DNA of 64,000 nucleotides, from assembly GCA_905235805.1 (NCBI GenBank), contig CAJOMV010000028.1, positions 1 to 64,000 of the forward strand. Reading direction: 5' to 3'. Below are positions 36,678 through 48,007 of the stretch, piece after piece. The stretch comes from an uncultured Ruminiclostridium sp. Its GTDB lineage: Bacteria; Bacillota; Clostridia; Oscillospirales; Ruminococcaceae. Each line of letters opens with the position of its first letter. Position 1 is the first letter of the stretch. The notes below the pieces were generated by a model. That model was given only the letters and a program-made list of their open reading frames with translations, was not told where the DNA came from and made no database searches. Made by a program: the position numbers and the translations under genes.

Positions 36678-37337
36678 TTATTCGTCATCGCCGCCGTCAT
36701 CATCGCTGTCCTCCGGCTCCGTGTCCGTGCCGTCGTATCCGGCATCGCTGTCATCGACAGTCTCGGGATATCCCAGCTCCTTCTCCTTCTCGAGCTCCGC
36801 GAGCTCGTCGAAATCGAGCTGACCGTCCTGGTCGGGCAGGGGAGGGAGCTCCTCTATCCTGCTGAGTCCGAAGCACCGCAGAAAGTTGTCCGTAGTACGG
36901 TAGGATATCGGCCGACCGGGTAAGTCGAGCCTTCCCGCCTCCTCGAGCAGTCCGCGCTCACAGAGGCTGTTCACCACGCTGCTGCTGTCGATGCCGCGCA
37001 CCTGCTCCACGAAGGACTTGGTGACCGGCTGGTTGTAGGCGATTATCGCAAGCACCTCCATTGCCGCCTGTGAAAGCGGCTGCTGACGCTTCGTCTCAAG
37101 AGCCTTCTTTATGTTCTCGGAGAATTCTCTCCGCGCGGCTATCTGAAAGCCGTTGTTTATCCGCAGTATCGTGAGCCCGCTCTCACGGACGTTGTACTGC
37201 CTTTCGAGGTGATCCACGAGCTTCACGGCGGTCTCCTCATCTATCCCAGAAGCCTCCGACAGCTTCTCAATGGATATCGGGTCGCCGTAAGCGAACATTA
37301 TCGCTTCTATAACGGCAATGCCTTCCGCGTAATTCAA
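36678..37337 (-). CDS. scpB: Segregation and condensation protein B
   Basis: VIEAIMFAYGDPISIEKLSEASGI; AMEVLAIIAYNQPVTKSFVEQVRGIDSSSVV. Confidence 0.95.
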   Translation of the reverse strand: MNYAEGIAVIEAIMFAYGDPISIEKLSEASGIDEETAVKLVDHLERQYNVRESGLTILRINNGFQIAARREFSENIKKALETKRQQPLSQAAMEVLAIIAYNQPVTKSFVEQVRGIDSSSVVNSLCERGLLEEAGRLDLPGRPISYRTTDNFLRCFGLSRIEELPPLPDQDGQLDFDELAELEKEKELGYPETVDDSDAGYDGTDTEPEDSDDDGGDDE

Positions 37338-38095
37338 TCCTCCGTCACCTCGCTTGTATCGGTATTATCGTCGTTTTCATTATCATAGGTCATCTCGTCG
37401 GACCTTCTGTCCGACATGACTATTGTCTCGCCGTCCTCGGAGAAATCAACTCTCCCGCGCTTTGAAAGCTCCAGCAGCGCAAGGAACACCGCCACCTGTG
37501 CGGACCGGGACTGCCCCTTGTACAGTGACCGCACGGAGATCTCCTCTCCCGAGCGCAGCTTCCGCAGCACGAACACGAGCTTCGTGAACACGCTGACATA
37601 AGACTGCTGCACTATCGGCTGTAGCACGAGCCTTGCGTCCTGTTTCAGCCTGCGGCTTTTTGTGCTGACTGCCGAATAATCCTCCAGCAGCTCATATCTG
37701 TCATGCCTGCCGCGGTACAGCTTGTCCACCGGAATGTCGAGCGGCTCCCTGACAAACACGGAATCGCCTATGTAGTGGCGTTTCAGACGTTCGGCGGCAC
37801 GCTTGCAAAGCGCGTATTCGATGAGCCGCCCGGACAGCTCCTTTTTCAGCTCCTCTACCTCCTGCTTCGGCAGGAGCTCGGCAGTCTTGATGTATATGAG
37901 GTGAGCCGCCATTTCGACAAACTCTCCCGCCACATCTATATCCGCCTGATGCAGCTTGTCGAGGTAGTCAAGGAACTGGTCGAGCAGTATGGATATCTCG
38001 ATGTCCCTGATATTGAGCTTATGCTTGCTGATAAGGTTCAGCATAAGGTCGAGGGGACCCTCGAAGATCTCGAGCTTGAAATTCAGTTCTTCCAT
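37334..38095 (-). CDS. scpA: Segregation and condensation protein A
   Basis: FKLEIFEGPLDLMLNLISKHKLNIRDIEISILLDQFLDYL. Confidence 0.96.
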   Translation of the reverse strand: MEELNFKLEIFEGPLDLMLNLISKHKLNIRDIEISILLDQFLDYLDKLHQADIDVAGEFVEMAAHLIYIKTAELLPKQEVEELKKELSGRLIEYALCKRAAERLKRHYIGDSVFVREPLDIPVDKLYRGRHDRYELLEDYSAVSTKSRRLKQDARLVLQPIVQQSYVSVFTKLVFVLRKLRSGEEISVRSLYKGQSRSAQVAVFLALLELSKRGRVDFSEDGETIVMSDRRSDEMTYDNENDDNTDTSEVTED

Positions 38096-38096
38096 A

Positions 38097-38780
38097 TCAG
38101 CAGATAAACATTGTTATCAGGTCAAGGAAACCGTAGATAGCGTCCGCTATGAAGCTGAACGGTATAGAGAGTATGCCTGTGTACATAAGTATGAGCAGAC
38201 CTATCATGATGTACTGCTCATACTGCATCATTTTGAAGTAGTATTTCTCCGGCAGGAACGCCCACAGCACTCTCGAGCCGTCGAACGGCGGTATCGGCAG
38301 CAGGTTGAACACGCCGTTGTACAGGTCGATGTCGATTATAAGCTGGAGAGCGAGGATAATGTAATAAACCACGACATTTGTGCTGTAATCGAAGCTGACT
38401 ATCAGTATCTTTTCGATGATCAGGAATACCAGTGAGGAGAGAATGTTAGCGAGAGGACCTGCCGCAGCCGTGATAGCCATAGCTGCCTTTTCGCTCTTTA
38501 TGTTCCGGCAGCGTCTTGTATTCACCGGCACCGGCTTAGCCCAGCCCACCCTGAACAGCAGTATGCCGATAGTCCCGATAAGGTCGAGGTGCGCGAACGG
38601 GTTGAGCGTTATACGCCCCTGCCTTTCGGCGGTATCGTCCCCGAGCAGCTTCGCCGTGAGCGCGTGGGCGCTCTCGTGCAGAGGGAATACCACAAACAGC
38701 ATGACCAGTAAAGAGAAGGCGGTCAGTATGATAGTCAGGAGATTTCCCGACATGATTGCACTTAACATAAAAAACCTCAA
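38097..38780 (-). CDS. Site-2 protease family (M50) membrane metalloprotease
   Basis: HESAHALTAKLLGDDTAERQGRITLNPFAHLDLIGTIG; downstream FNLLPIPPFDGSRV. Confidence 0.92.
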   Translation of the reverse strand: MRFFMLSAIMSGNLLTIILTAFSLLVMLFVVFPLHESAHALTAKLLGDDTAERQGRITLNPFAHLDLIGTIGILLFRVGWAKPVPVNTRRCRNIKSEKAAMAITAAAGPLANILSSLVFLIIEKILIVSFDYSTNVVVYYIILALQLIIDIDLYNGVFNLLPIPPFDGSRVLWAFLPEKYYFKMMQYEQYIMIGLLILMYTGILSIPFSFIADAIYGFLDLITMFIC

Positions 38781-38949
38781 TTCTTTTGTTCTGTCTGTAA
38801 AAAACGCTTGACAGCAATATCTTTTTCTATTATACTATATATTACAATATTTTGCAAGTGTTTTTTTCATTTATGCTAAATATAGTGGAGCGGTTTTAGT
38901 CATAATTTCCCGTTTTTACGGAATTTTTTGTAAAATTTCAAAAAAACAC

Positions 38950-38978
38950 TTGACAAATCATGTATTATCTGCTAAAAT
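38950..38978 (+). promoter_or_regulatory. Promoter TTGACA-N17-TAAAAT upstream of rpmB
   Basis: -35 38950-38955, -10 38973-38978. Confidence 0.65.
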
Positions 38979-39030
38979 ATCAAGGTATTGAATTATATCT
39001 AAGCGCAAATCGTAAGGAGGTGCTTGACCC

Positions 39031-39219
39031 ATGGCAAAATGTGAGATCTGCGGCAAGGGTGTCACTTTCGGTATCGCGGTTTCCCATTCACACAGACGTA
39101 CCAACAGAACCTTCAAGCCTAACGTACAGAAGGTAAAGGCTCTCGTGAACGGAACACCGTGCAGAGTAAATGTATGCACAAGATGCCTGCGTTCGGGTAA
39201 GGTACAGCGCGCTCAGTAA
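39031..39219 (+). CDS. rpmB: 50S ribosomal protein L28
   Basis: [47 protein letters not shown]. Confidence 0.98.
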   Translation: MAKCEICGKGVTFGIAVSHSHRRTNRTFKPNVQKVKALVNGTPCRVNVCTRCLRSGKVQRAQ

Positions 39220-39264
39220 GCGTATGACCCGGACAGATGACACAAACTGAACAAGACAGCATAA

Positions 39265-39284
39265 CCCCTCTGGTTCCAGAGGGG
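39265..39284 (+). terminator. Intrinsic terminator of rpmB
   Basis: CCCCTCTGG-tt-CCAGAGGGG then AGTTTGTTTTT. Confidence 0.85.
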
Positions 39285-39312
39285 AGTTTGTTTTTACGGA
39301 GGGAGCGGCGCA

Positions 39313-40164
39313 ATGCAGAAAAGCATAGAGGAGCGTGCAAAGGAGGTAATGCACCTGTCGGGCTTTACCGGGGATATCACGCGCTCACGGATAGAACACA
39401 GGCTCCGGCTCGCTGATATGTGGAAGATATTCTACGGCAGCAGGATACTTGAGATAGGATGCGGGCAGGGCGAGACTACCGCGGCGCTGGCGTATGCGGT
39501 GGGAGAGGGCGGCTTTGTGTACGCCATAGACCTTGCCGATGAGAACTACGGCTCTCCCGAAAATCTCGGCACCGCTAGAGAGCGGCTCATGTTTTCGCAT
39601 TTCGGAGGCCGCATCAATATAGACCTCGGAGTTAATGTACTGAATGACTCGTTTGATTTTGAGCCAAATTCCTTCGGTTATGTGGTGCTGTCCCATTGTC
39701 TGTGGTATCTTTCCTCGCAGGAGGAGCTAAGAGATATCCTCTTCAAGGCGCGAAAATGGGCGCCCCGTCTCTGCATAGCGGAGTGGGACCCGCGCGTCAC
39801 AGCAATGGGACAATACCAGCACTTCATGTCCGCCAACATACAGGCGATATGCGAATCCTACCACATCTCCGATCATTTCAACATCAAGACCATGTTTTAC
39901 CCTCACGAGATAGAGAACGCGATGCTCGCCTGCGGCTGGGATATCACCTCGGAGGACACTCTGGAGGCGTACGAATGTCAGGACGCGCTGTGGGAGATAG
40001 ACATAGTGAAGGAGATGTTCCCGCGGAAGATAAGCGAGCAGAAGAATATGCCGGTGAAGCTGAAACGCCTGCTGCTGTCGCAGATATATTCCCTCGGAGA
40101 CGCGGAGGCGGCAGAACCGCTGCCGGTTTTCGCGGCAACGGCTGAAAGGAGCGGAGAGATATGA
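39313..40164 (+). CDS. Class I SAM-dependent methyltransferase
   Basis: ILEIGCGQGETTAALAYAVGEGGFVYAIDLAD. Confidence 0.88.
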   Translation: MQKSIEERAKEVMHLSGFTGDITRSRIEHRLRLADMWKIFYGSRILEIGCGQGETTAALAYAVGEGGFVYAIDLADENYGSPENLGTARERLMFSHFGGRINIDLGVNVLNDSFDFEPNSFGYVVLSHCLWYLSSQEELRDILFKARKWAPRLCIAEWDPRVTAMGQYQHFMSANIQAICESYHISDHFNIKTMFYPHEIENAMLACGWDITSEDTLEAYECQDALWEIDIVKEMFPRKISEQKNMPVKLKRLLLSQIYSLGDAEAAEPLPVFAATAERSGEI

Positions 40165-40418
40165 GAGATCCACGAGTGAACAGAATTATCGGATATGTAA
40201 TTTTTTTCATTGCTTGCGGCTTTATGATAGCCGGCACTGTTAGCGGCGGTGTTTTTATGGCAGTCTTCTATGTATTGGGAGGCTTATTTGCCTTAGTATC
40301 AGTGGTGTGGATGGTGATGAAAGTCCGCTGTCCTCATTGCGGCGCATTGCTGTATCTGAAGCTGTATAATATCGACAGGTGTCCGCAGTGCGGAAAAAGT
40401 ACCGATCCGAACGCCTGA
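40161..40418 (+). CDS. Small two-TM protein with C-terminal zinc ribbon
   Basis: Two hydrophobic segments; VRCPHCGALLYLKLYNIDRCPQCGKS. Confidence 0.75.
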   Translation: MRDPRVNRIIGYVIFFIACGFMIAGTVSGGVFMAVFYVLGGLFALVSVVWMVMKVRCPHCGALLYLKLYNIDRCPQCGKSTDPNA

Positions 40419-40433
40419 AATATGTGAAAAAAC

Positions 40434-40462
40434 TTGCAATATAAAAAATATTATGGTATAAT
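40434..40462 (+). promoter_or_regulatory. Promoter TTGCAA-N17-TATAAT upstream of prfA
   Basis: -35 40434-40439, -10 40457-40462. Confidence 0.6.
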
Positions 40463-40484
40463 ATAAAGATACGGGGGTGAGCCT

Positions 40485-41558
40485 ATGACCGAAAAGCTGA
40501 ACGAAGCGGAAAAGCGTTATGAGGAGATAAGCGGGAAGCTGTCCGACCCGGAGACGGTCGCGGATCAGGAGCAGTACAGAAAGCTTATGAAGGAATATAA
40601 GAGTCTCACCCCGCTGGTAGAGAAGTTCCGGGAGTATAAGAAAGCCCGGTCCGACCTTTCCGAAGCGAAGGAAATGCTTTCCGCCGGCGGCTCCGACCGG
40701 GAACTCCGTGAAATGGCGCAGCTCCAGTATGACGAGAGCGAGGCTCTGATAGCGAAATATACCGAGGAGCTGAAAATAATGCTTCTCCCGAAGGACCCGG
40801 ACGATGACAGGAGCGTAATAATCGAGATAAGAGCGGGAGTAGGCGGCGAGGAAGCTGCATTGTTCGCGAATTCGCTGTACAGAATGTACACCATGTACGC
40901 CCAGTCGAAGGGCTGGAAGACCGAAGTGATAGACTCAAACCCCACCGAGCTCGGCGGCTTCAAGGAGATAAGCTTCTCCGTGGAGGGCGAGGGTGTCTAC
41001 GCGAAGCTCAAATACGAGAGCGGCGCGCACAGGGTTCAGAGGGTCCCGGAGACTGAGGCACAGGGACGCATACAGACCTCCGCGGTCACAGTGGCGGTGC
41101 TGCCGGAGCCTGAGGCTGTCGATGTGGAGATAAACCCCGCCGATCTCGAATATCAGACCTACCGTTCGAGCGGAGCGGGCGGTCAGCACATCAACAAGAC
41201 CGAGTCCGCCATACGCATAATCCACAAGCCTACGGGAACCATAGTAGAGTGCCAGGAGGAGCGCAGCCAGTACAAGAACAAGGATAAGGCGATGAAAATG
41301 CTCTATACCAAGCTCTATGAGGCGAAGCTGAATGAGCAGACCGGCAAGAGGGCTGCCGAGCGAAAGATACAGGTCGGCTCGGGAGACCGTTCCGAGCGCA
41401 TAAGGACATACAATTTCCCACAGAGCCGCGTCACCGACCACCGCATAGGGCTCACGCTCTACAAGCTTGAGCAGTTCATGAACGGAGCCTGCGACGAGGT
41501 ATTCGAGGCGCTTGCCATAGCCGATACGGCTGCAAAGCTTGCCGGCAGTCAGGACTGA
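40485..41558 (+). CDS. prfA: Peptide chain release factor 1
   Basis: GAGGQHINKTESAIRIIHKPTG; HRVQRVPETEAQGRIQTSAVTVAVLPEPE. Confidence 0.97.
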   Translation: MTEKLNEAEKRYEEISGKLSDPETVADQEQYRKLMKEYKSLTPLVEKFREYKKARSDLSEAKEMLSAGGSDRELREMAQLQYDESEALIAKYTEELKIMLLPKDPDDDRSVIIEIRAGVGGEEAALFANSLYRMYTMYAQSKGWKTEVIDSNPTELGGFKEISFSVEGEGVYAKLKYESGAHRVQRVPETEAQGRIQTSAVTVAVLPEPEAVDVEINPADLEYQTYRSSGAGGQHINKTESAIRIIHKPTGTIVECQEERSQYKNKDKAMKMLYTKLYEAKLNEQTGKRAAERKIQVGSGDRSERIRTYNFPQSRVTDHRIGLTLYKLEQFMNGACDEVFEALAIADTAAKLAGSQD

Positions 41559-41579
41559 ACAGAGAGACAAGAGGACAAA

Positions 41580-42614
41580 ATGGAAACAAAACTCGCAAAT
41601 GCGGGAGACGATATACTTGACGAAGCCGCGGAAATACTGAAAAGCGGCGGAATAGCGGCTATACCTACCGAGACGGTGTACGGGCTCGCTGCGAACGCCT
41701 ACGACGTGAACGCCGTACGCGCTGTTTTCCGCGCAAAGGGCAGACCGCAGGACAACCCGCTGATACTGCATATCTGTTCCGTGGAGATGCTGTATGATAT
41801 AGCGGAGACGGTGCAGACGCTGGCGCTGAAGCTCGCGGAGAGCTTCTGGCCGGGACCGCTTACAATGATATTCCCGAGAAAGCCTCATGTTCCCGCGGAG
41901 ACCTGCGGCGGACTGACCACAGCGGCGGTGAGAATGCCGAACAACAGGTTCACACTGAAGCTGATAGAGCGCTGCGGCTTTCCGATAGCGGCGCCCTCCG
42001 CGAATACCTCCGGGCTCCCGAGCCCGACGAGTGCCCGCCACGTTTTCGAGGATATGAACGGGAAGATACCGCTGATAATCGACGGCGGTGAGTGCAGATA
42101 CGGCGTGGAGAGCACAGTGATATGCTTCGAGAACGAGGACACCGTGCGTATACTGCGCCCCGGTGCTGTCACACCCGAGATGCTGCGGGAATTCTGCCAT
42201 GTCAATATAGATGGCGGCGTCCTTGAAAAGCTTGCTCCCGACGCGAAGGTCATTTCCCCGGGAATGAAATACAAGCATTATTCCCCGAAGGCGGAAGTAT
42301 ATATACTGAAGGGGAGCACTGAAAGCGACGAAAATTACCTGTCCGCGAAAGACGGCGTGAAAACGGGATTTCTCGGCTTCGGTGACGAGAAGCTCACCGG
42401 AGATATCGTAAGGTTCCCCTACGGCGCGTCGGCGGAGGAGCAGGCGGAGAAGCTTTTCTCGAGCCTGCGTGAAGCGGACGCGGCAGGCTGCACAGAGGTA
42501 TATGTGAGAATGCCCGACACATCGGGGATAGGGCTTGCGGTGTACAACAGGCTGCTGCGCGCGGCGGGATTTCGTATCATAGACGCTGACGGAGGCTCCG
42601 ATGCTGTACATTAA
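41580..42614 (+). CDS. L-threonylcarbamoyladenylate synthase (Sua5/YwlC/TsaC)
   Basis: GGIAAIPTETVYGLAANAYD, KGRPQDNPLILHI, PSANTSGLPSPTSARHV; C-terminal Sua5 domain. Confidence 0.95.
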   Translation: METKLANAGDDILDEAAEILKSGGIAAIPTETVYGLAANAYDVNAVRAVFRAKGRPQDNPLILHICSVEMLYDIAETVQTLALKLAESFWPGPLTMIFPRKPHVPAETCGGLTTAAVRMPNNRFTLKLIERCGFPIAAPSANTSGLPSPTSARHVFEDMNGKIPLIIDGGECRYGVESTVICFENEDTVRILRPGAVTPEMLREFCHVNIDGGVLEKLAPDAKVISPGMKYKHYSPKAEVYILKGSTESDENYLSAKDGVKTGFLGFGDEKLTGDIVRFPYGASAEEQAEKLFSSLREADAAGCTEVYVRMPDTSGIGLAVYNRLLRAAGFRIIDADGGSDAVH

Positions 42615-43230
42615 CGACAAAATTTACATAACGGGACTCACGGGAATGTCCGGGGCAGGAAAGACAACAGCCTGCCGTGTGTTCGCTGAAAACGGCTTTG
42701 CGGTGATAGACTGCGATAACGTGGCAAGGCGGGTCGTCGAAAAGGGCAGACCCGCGCTGCGGGACATTGCCGGGCATTTCACGGAGGATATCCTGACCGC
42801 CGACGGCGAGCTTGACCGCGGAAAGCTGGGCGGTATTGTGTTCGGAGACCGTGAAAAGCTCGATACGTTGAACGATATCATTTATCCGTATATCACATAC
42901 TTTATTGTGGATAAAATGACACAACTCGAGAAAAACGGCTCGGAGCTTATATTGCTGGACGCGCCTACACTGTTTGAGAGCGGTGCCGATAAGCTGTGCG
43001 ACGTGATAGTGAGTGTAACGGCGGACAGAGCCTCCTGCGCCGAACGAATAATGTCGCGTGACGGACTGACGGCGGAGCAGGCGGAAAATCGCCTCTCTTC
43101 ACAGCATGACGCGGGATTTTACAGGGAGCGCTCGGACTACTGCGCGGAGAACACCGGCACTGCGGAGGAATTTTCCGCGAAGATAGCCGATATTGCCCGC
43201 AGTATAGCTTCGGGACGCAGAGGAGATTGA
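42601..43230 (+). CDS. coaE: Dephospho-CoA kinase
   Basis: ITGLTGMSGAGKTTACRVF, VIDCDNVARRVVE; overlaps upstream gene by 14 bp. Confidence 0.92.
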   Translation: MLYINDKIYITGLTGMSGAGKTTACRVFAENGFAVIDCDNVARRVVEKGRPALRDIAGHFTEDILTADGELDRGKLGGIVFGDREKLDTLNDIIYPYITYFIVDKMTQLEKNGSELILLDAPTLFESGADKLCDVIVSVTADRASCAERIMSRDGLTAEQAENRLSSQHDAGFYRERSDYCAENTGTAEEFSAKIADIARSIASGRRGD

Positions 43231-43231
43231 T

Positions 43232-43834
43232 TTGAGCAGAAGAAGGAAAAGGCTCACAGCGGCAGTTATCGTCGTTGTTATCGTGGTGATCGCCGCGGTA
43301 GCGATAGCCCTGACAGTGCTCGGCAAGGAGACCAGACGGCGCGTATTGTTCGCGACCCACCCGATACAGTACGCGGAGTATGTGGAGGAATACTCTGCCG
43401 AGTACGGTCTGGATAAGTACCTGCTCTATGCCTTCATCAAGACGGAAAGCGGATTTGACCCAGACGCCGTTTCGGATACGGGAGCAAGAGGACTCATGCA
43501 ACTCATGGAAACTACCTTCGACTGGGTGAAATTCCGTCTCGGGGATGGGGATGAGGTCGTATATGACGATATGTTCGACCCGGAAATGAATATCCGCTAC
43601 GGGGCATATCTGGTCAGCTACCTGCTCGGGCGTTTCGGCAGCACCGACACAGCCGCCGCCGCGTATTTCTCGGGAGTGGGCGAGGTGAGCGGCTGGCTTG
43701 AGAACAGCGAGTATTCCGAGGACGGAGTACATCTCGATAAAATACCGAGCAGAAACTGCGCACATTATGTAAGTAAAATACAAAACGCGCTGAGCGTCTA
43801 TACAGAGCTTTACGCGGAAGAAAGGACGGACTGA
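43232..43834 (+). CDS. Lytic transglycosylase (SLT domain)
   Basis: LLYAFIKTESGFDPDAVSDTGARGLMQLMETTFDWV; N-terminal TM; TTG start. Confidence 0.92.
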   Translation: MSRRRKRLTAAVIVVVIVVIAAVAIALTVLGKETRRRVLFATHPIQYAEYVEEYSAEYGLDKYLLYAFIKTESGFDPDAVSDTGARGLMQLMETTFDWVKFRLGDGDEVVYDDMFDPEMNIRYGAYLVSYLLGRFGSTDTAAAAYFSGVGEVSGWLENSEYSEDGVHLDKIPSRNCAHYVSKIQNALSVYTELYAEERTD

Positions 43835-43835
43835 T

Positions 43836-45254
43836 ATGGCAAAAAAGGAAAAAGAGAAGAAGACAGATGCTTCAGAGCTGAAGGAGCAGCTCTTCATGAA
43901 GCGGAAGAACACCGGTCTCGCAATGAGCGACAGCGAGATATCGAAGGCAGACAAGTTCTGTGAGGGCTACAAGAGCTTTCTCGATATCGGAAAGACCGAG
44001 CGTGAAGCGTGCGCGGAGGCGATAAGGCTTGCCGAGAACGCGGGCTTCGTGCCCTTTGACAAAAACGCAAAGTATAAGGCGGGAGACCGCGTGTATCAGT
44101 GCAACCGCGGCAAGGCTGTCATTCTTGCGGTGATAGGCAAAAAGTCCGTCGAGAACGGCGTAAATCTCGTTGCGGCGCATATAGACTCGCCTCGTATCGA
44201 CTTGAAGCAGAACCCGCTCTATGAGAACGAGGGTATAGCGTATTTCAAGACCCACTATTACGGCGGCATAAAGAAATATCAGTGGCCGGTAACTCCGCTC
44301 GCGCTTCACGGCGTTATCTGTAAGGCGGACGGAGAGAGAGTTGATGTGAAGATAGGCGAGGACGAGAACGACCCGGTGCTCGTTATCACCGATATCCTCC
44401 CGCACCTTGCGGACGAACAGTACAAGCGTCCCGCCCAGAAGCTGATACAGGGCGAGGAGCTGAATATCCTCATAGGCTCGCGCCCCTTCCGTGACGACAA
44501 GGCAAGCGAGACTGTAAAGCTCAACATCATGAAGATACTCAACGATAAGTACGGCATTGTCGAGAGCGACTTCATCTCCGCAGAGCTTGAGTGTGTTCCC
44601 GCGTACAAGGCAAAGGACGTAGGCTTCGACAGGAGCATGGTCGGCGCGTACGGACAGGACGACAGAGTCTGCGCTTACACCGCGCTGTCCGCTATACTCG
44701 CGATAAAGGGAGCGCCCGACAGGACTGCCGTGACGATACTCACCGACAAGGAGGAGATCGGCAGTGAGGGCTGCACAGGCTTGCAGTCGGCGTATCTGAA
44801 GTATTTCATAGCCGACCTCGGCGAGATGTACGGAACTAACGGCAGAACTGTGCTCTCCGCGTCAAAATGCCTTTCCGCCGACGTGAACGCGGGCTTTGAC
44901 CCGACATTCTCCGAGCCCTTCGAGAAGCTGAACGCTTCCTACTGCGGCAGGGGCGTTGTACTGACAAAGTACACCGGCTCCCGCGGCAAATCCGGCACGA
45001 ATGACGCCTCCGCTGAATTTGTCGGTGAAGTGCGCCGTCTTTTCGACCGTGACGAGATAATCTGGCAGACCGGCGAGCTGGGTAAGGTAGACCATGGCGG
45101 CGGAGGAACAGTCGCTATGTACATCTCCAATCTGAATGTGGATACGGTGGATATCGGAGTACCCGTGCTTTCCATGCACGCTCCCTTCGAGCTTACCGCT
45201 AAGAACGATGTATATATGGCTTACAAGGCATTCAGAACATTCTTCAAGGGCTGA
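43836..45254 (+). CDS. M18 family aminopeptidase
   Basis: LVAAHIDSPRIDLKQNPLYENEGIAYFKTHYYGGIKKYQW; TDKEEIGSEGCTG. Confidence 0.95.
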   Translation: MAKKEKEKKTDASELKEQLFMKRKNTGLAMSDSEISKADKFCEGYKSFLDIGKTEREACAEAIRLAENAGFVPFDKNAKYKAGDRVYQCNRGKAVILAVIGKKSVENGVNLVAAHIDSPRIDLKQNPLYENEGIAYFKTHYYGGIKKYQWPVTPLALHGVICKADGERVDVKIGEDENDPVLVITDILPHLADEQYKRPAQKLIQGEELNILIGSRPFRDDKASETVKLNIMKILNDKYGIVESDFISAELECVPAYKAKDVGFDRSMVGAYGQDDRVCAYTALSAILAIKGAPDRTAVTILTDKEEIGSEGCTGLQSAYLKYFIADLGEMYGTNGRTVLSASKCLSADVNAGFDPTFSEPFEKLNASYCGRGVVLTKYTGSRGKSGTNDASAEFVGEVRRLFDRDEIIWQTGELGKVDHGGGGTVAMYISNLNVDTVDIGVPVLSMHAPFELTAKNDVYMAYKAFRTFFKG

Positions 45255-45282
45255 TAAACTCTTGTCCTAATAACAAATAAGC

Positions 45283-45329
45283 CCCCATAAACATATAATG
45301 TATGATACGGAACAACAATGTTTGTGGGG
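45283..45329. promoter_or_regulatory. 12-bp dyad CCCCATAAACAT ... ATGTTTGTGGGG overlapping the yunB RBS
   Basis: Arms 45283-45294 and 45318-45329, one G.U pair; 3' arm contains GUGGGG of the SD before ATG 45339. Confidence 0.65.
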
Positions 45330-45338
45330 TGAACTTAT

Positions 45339-46019
45339 ATGACCTGCGTAAAACATAAGAAGCACAGCATAGGACGGATAATAGGTACGGTGCTCATCGC
45401 TGCGGGACTGCTGACCGTAACGGCGCTTGCGGGGATCGAGCTGTATATCCGACCCACCCTGAAGCTGCTGCTGGACTATAAGTGCAGCACGGCAGCGGAG
45501 CGCGTTATCAGTGACGCGGTGTTCGATAAGCTGAAAGGCGAGTATGAGCTTTCGGATATCGTCACACTCACCTTCGACCCTAACGGGAACGTTGCCGCGC
45601 TTACCGCAGACCAGAGAAAGATAAACACAGTCCGGGCACTGCTGAGCGATGCTGTGAACGACGGTATCGACAGCCTTTCCGGTGAGTATGTGGGCATCTC
45701 CGCGGGAACGCTTACCGGCATCAGTATGCTGTACGGCACAGGGCATACCCTGAATTTCCGCATAGAGCCGAAGGGCAGCGCCAAGACCCGTCTGACCAGC
45801 AGCTTCAGGAGTGCCGGGATCAATCAGACAGTCCACAGCATAATCCTCGAGGTGAACGCGCAGCTGTCGCCCATGATGCCCGGCTTTTCCGAGACGGTGG
45901 ATATCTCCTACGATATACTGCTTTCGGAGTCTGTCATAGTCGGTACAGTGCCGGAGACGTATTCATACATAATTCTCGACAGCGAGAATATGAGTGAGCT
46001 TGCAAATATTGATATATAG
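45339..46019 (+). CDS. yunB: Sporulation protein YunB family
   Basis: Single TM then TAAERVISDAVFDKL, VSIPLGTLTG-like VGISAGTLTGISMLYGTG, GINQTVHSIILEV. Confidence 0.85.
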   Translation: MTCVKHKKHSIGRIIGTVLIAAGLLTVTALAGIELYIRPTLKLLLDYKCSTAAERVISDAVFDKLKGEYELSDIVTLTFDPNGNVAALTADQRKINTVRALLSDAVNDGIDSLSGEYVGISAGTLTGISMLYGTGHTLNFRIEPKGSAKTRLTSSFRSAGINQTVHSIILEVNAQLSPMMPGFSETVDISYDILLSESVIVGTVPETYSYIILDSENMSELANIDI

Positions 46020-48005
<1,986 letters not shown>

Positions 48006-48007
48006 CT

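Noticed and set aside
40935-42620. 561 aa minus-strand ORF antisense to prfA and the Sua5-like gene
   Set aside because: Spans two well-supported genes; no RBS or domain; compositional shadow ORF
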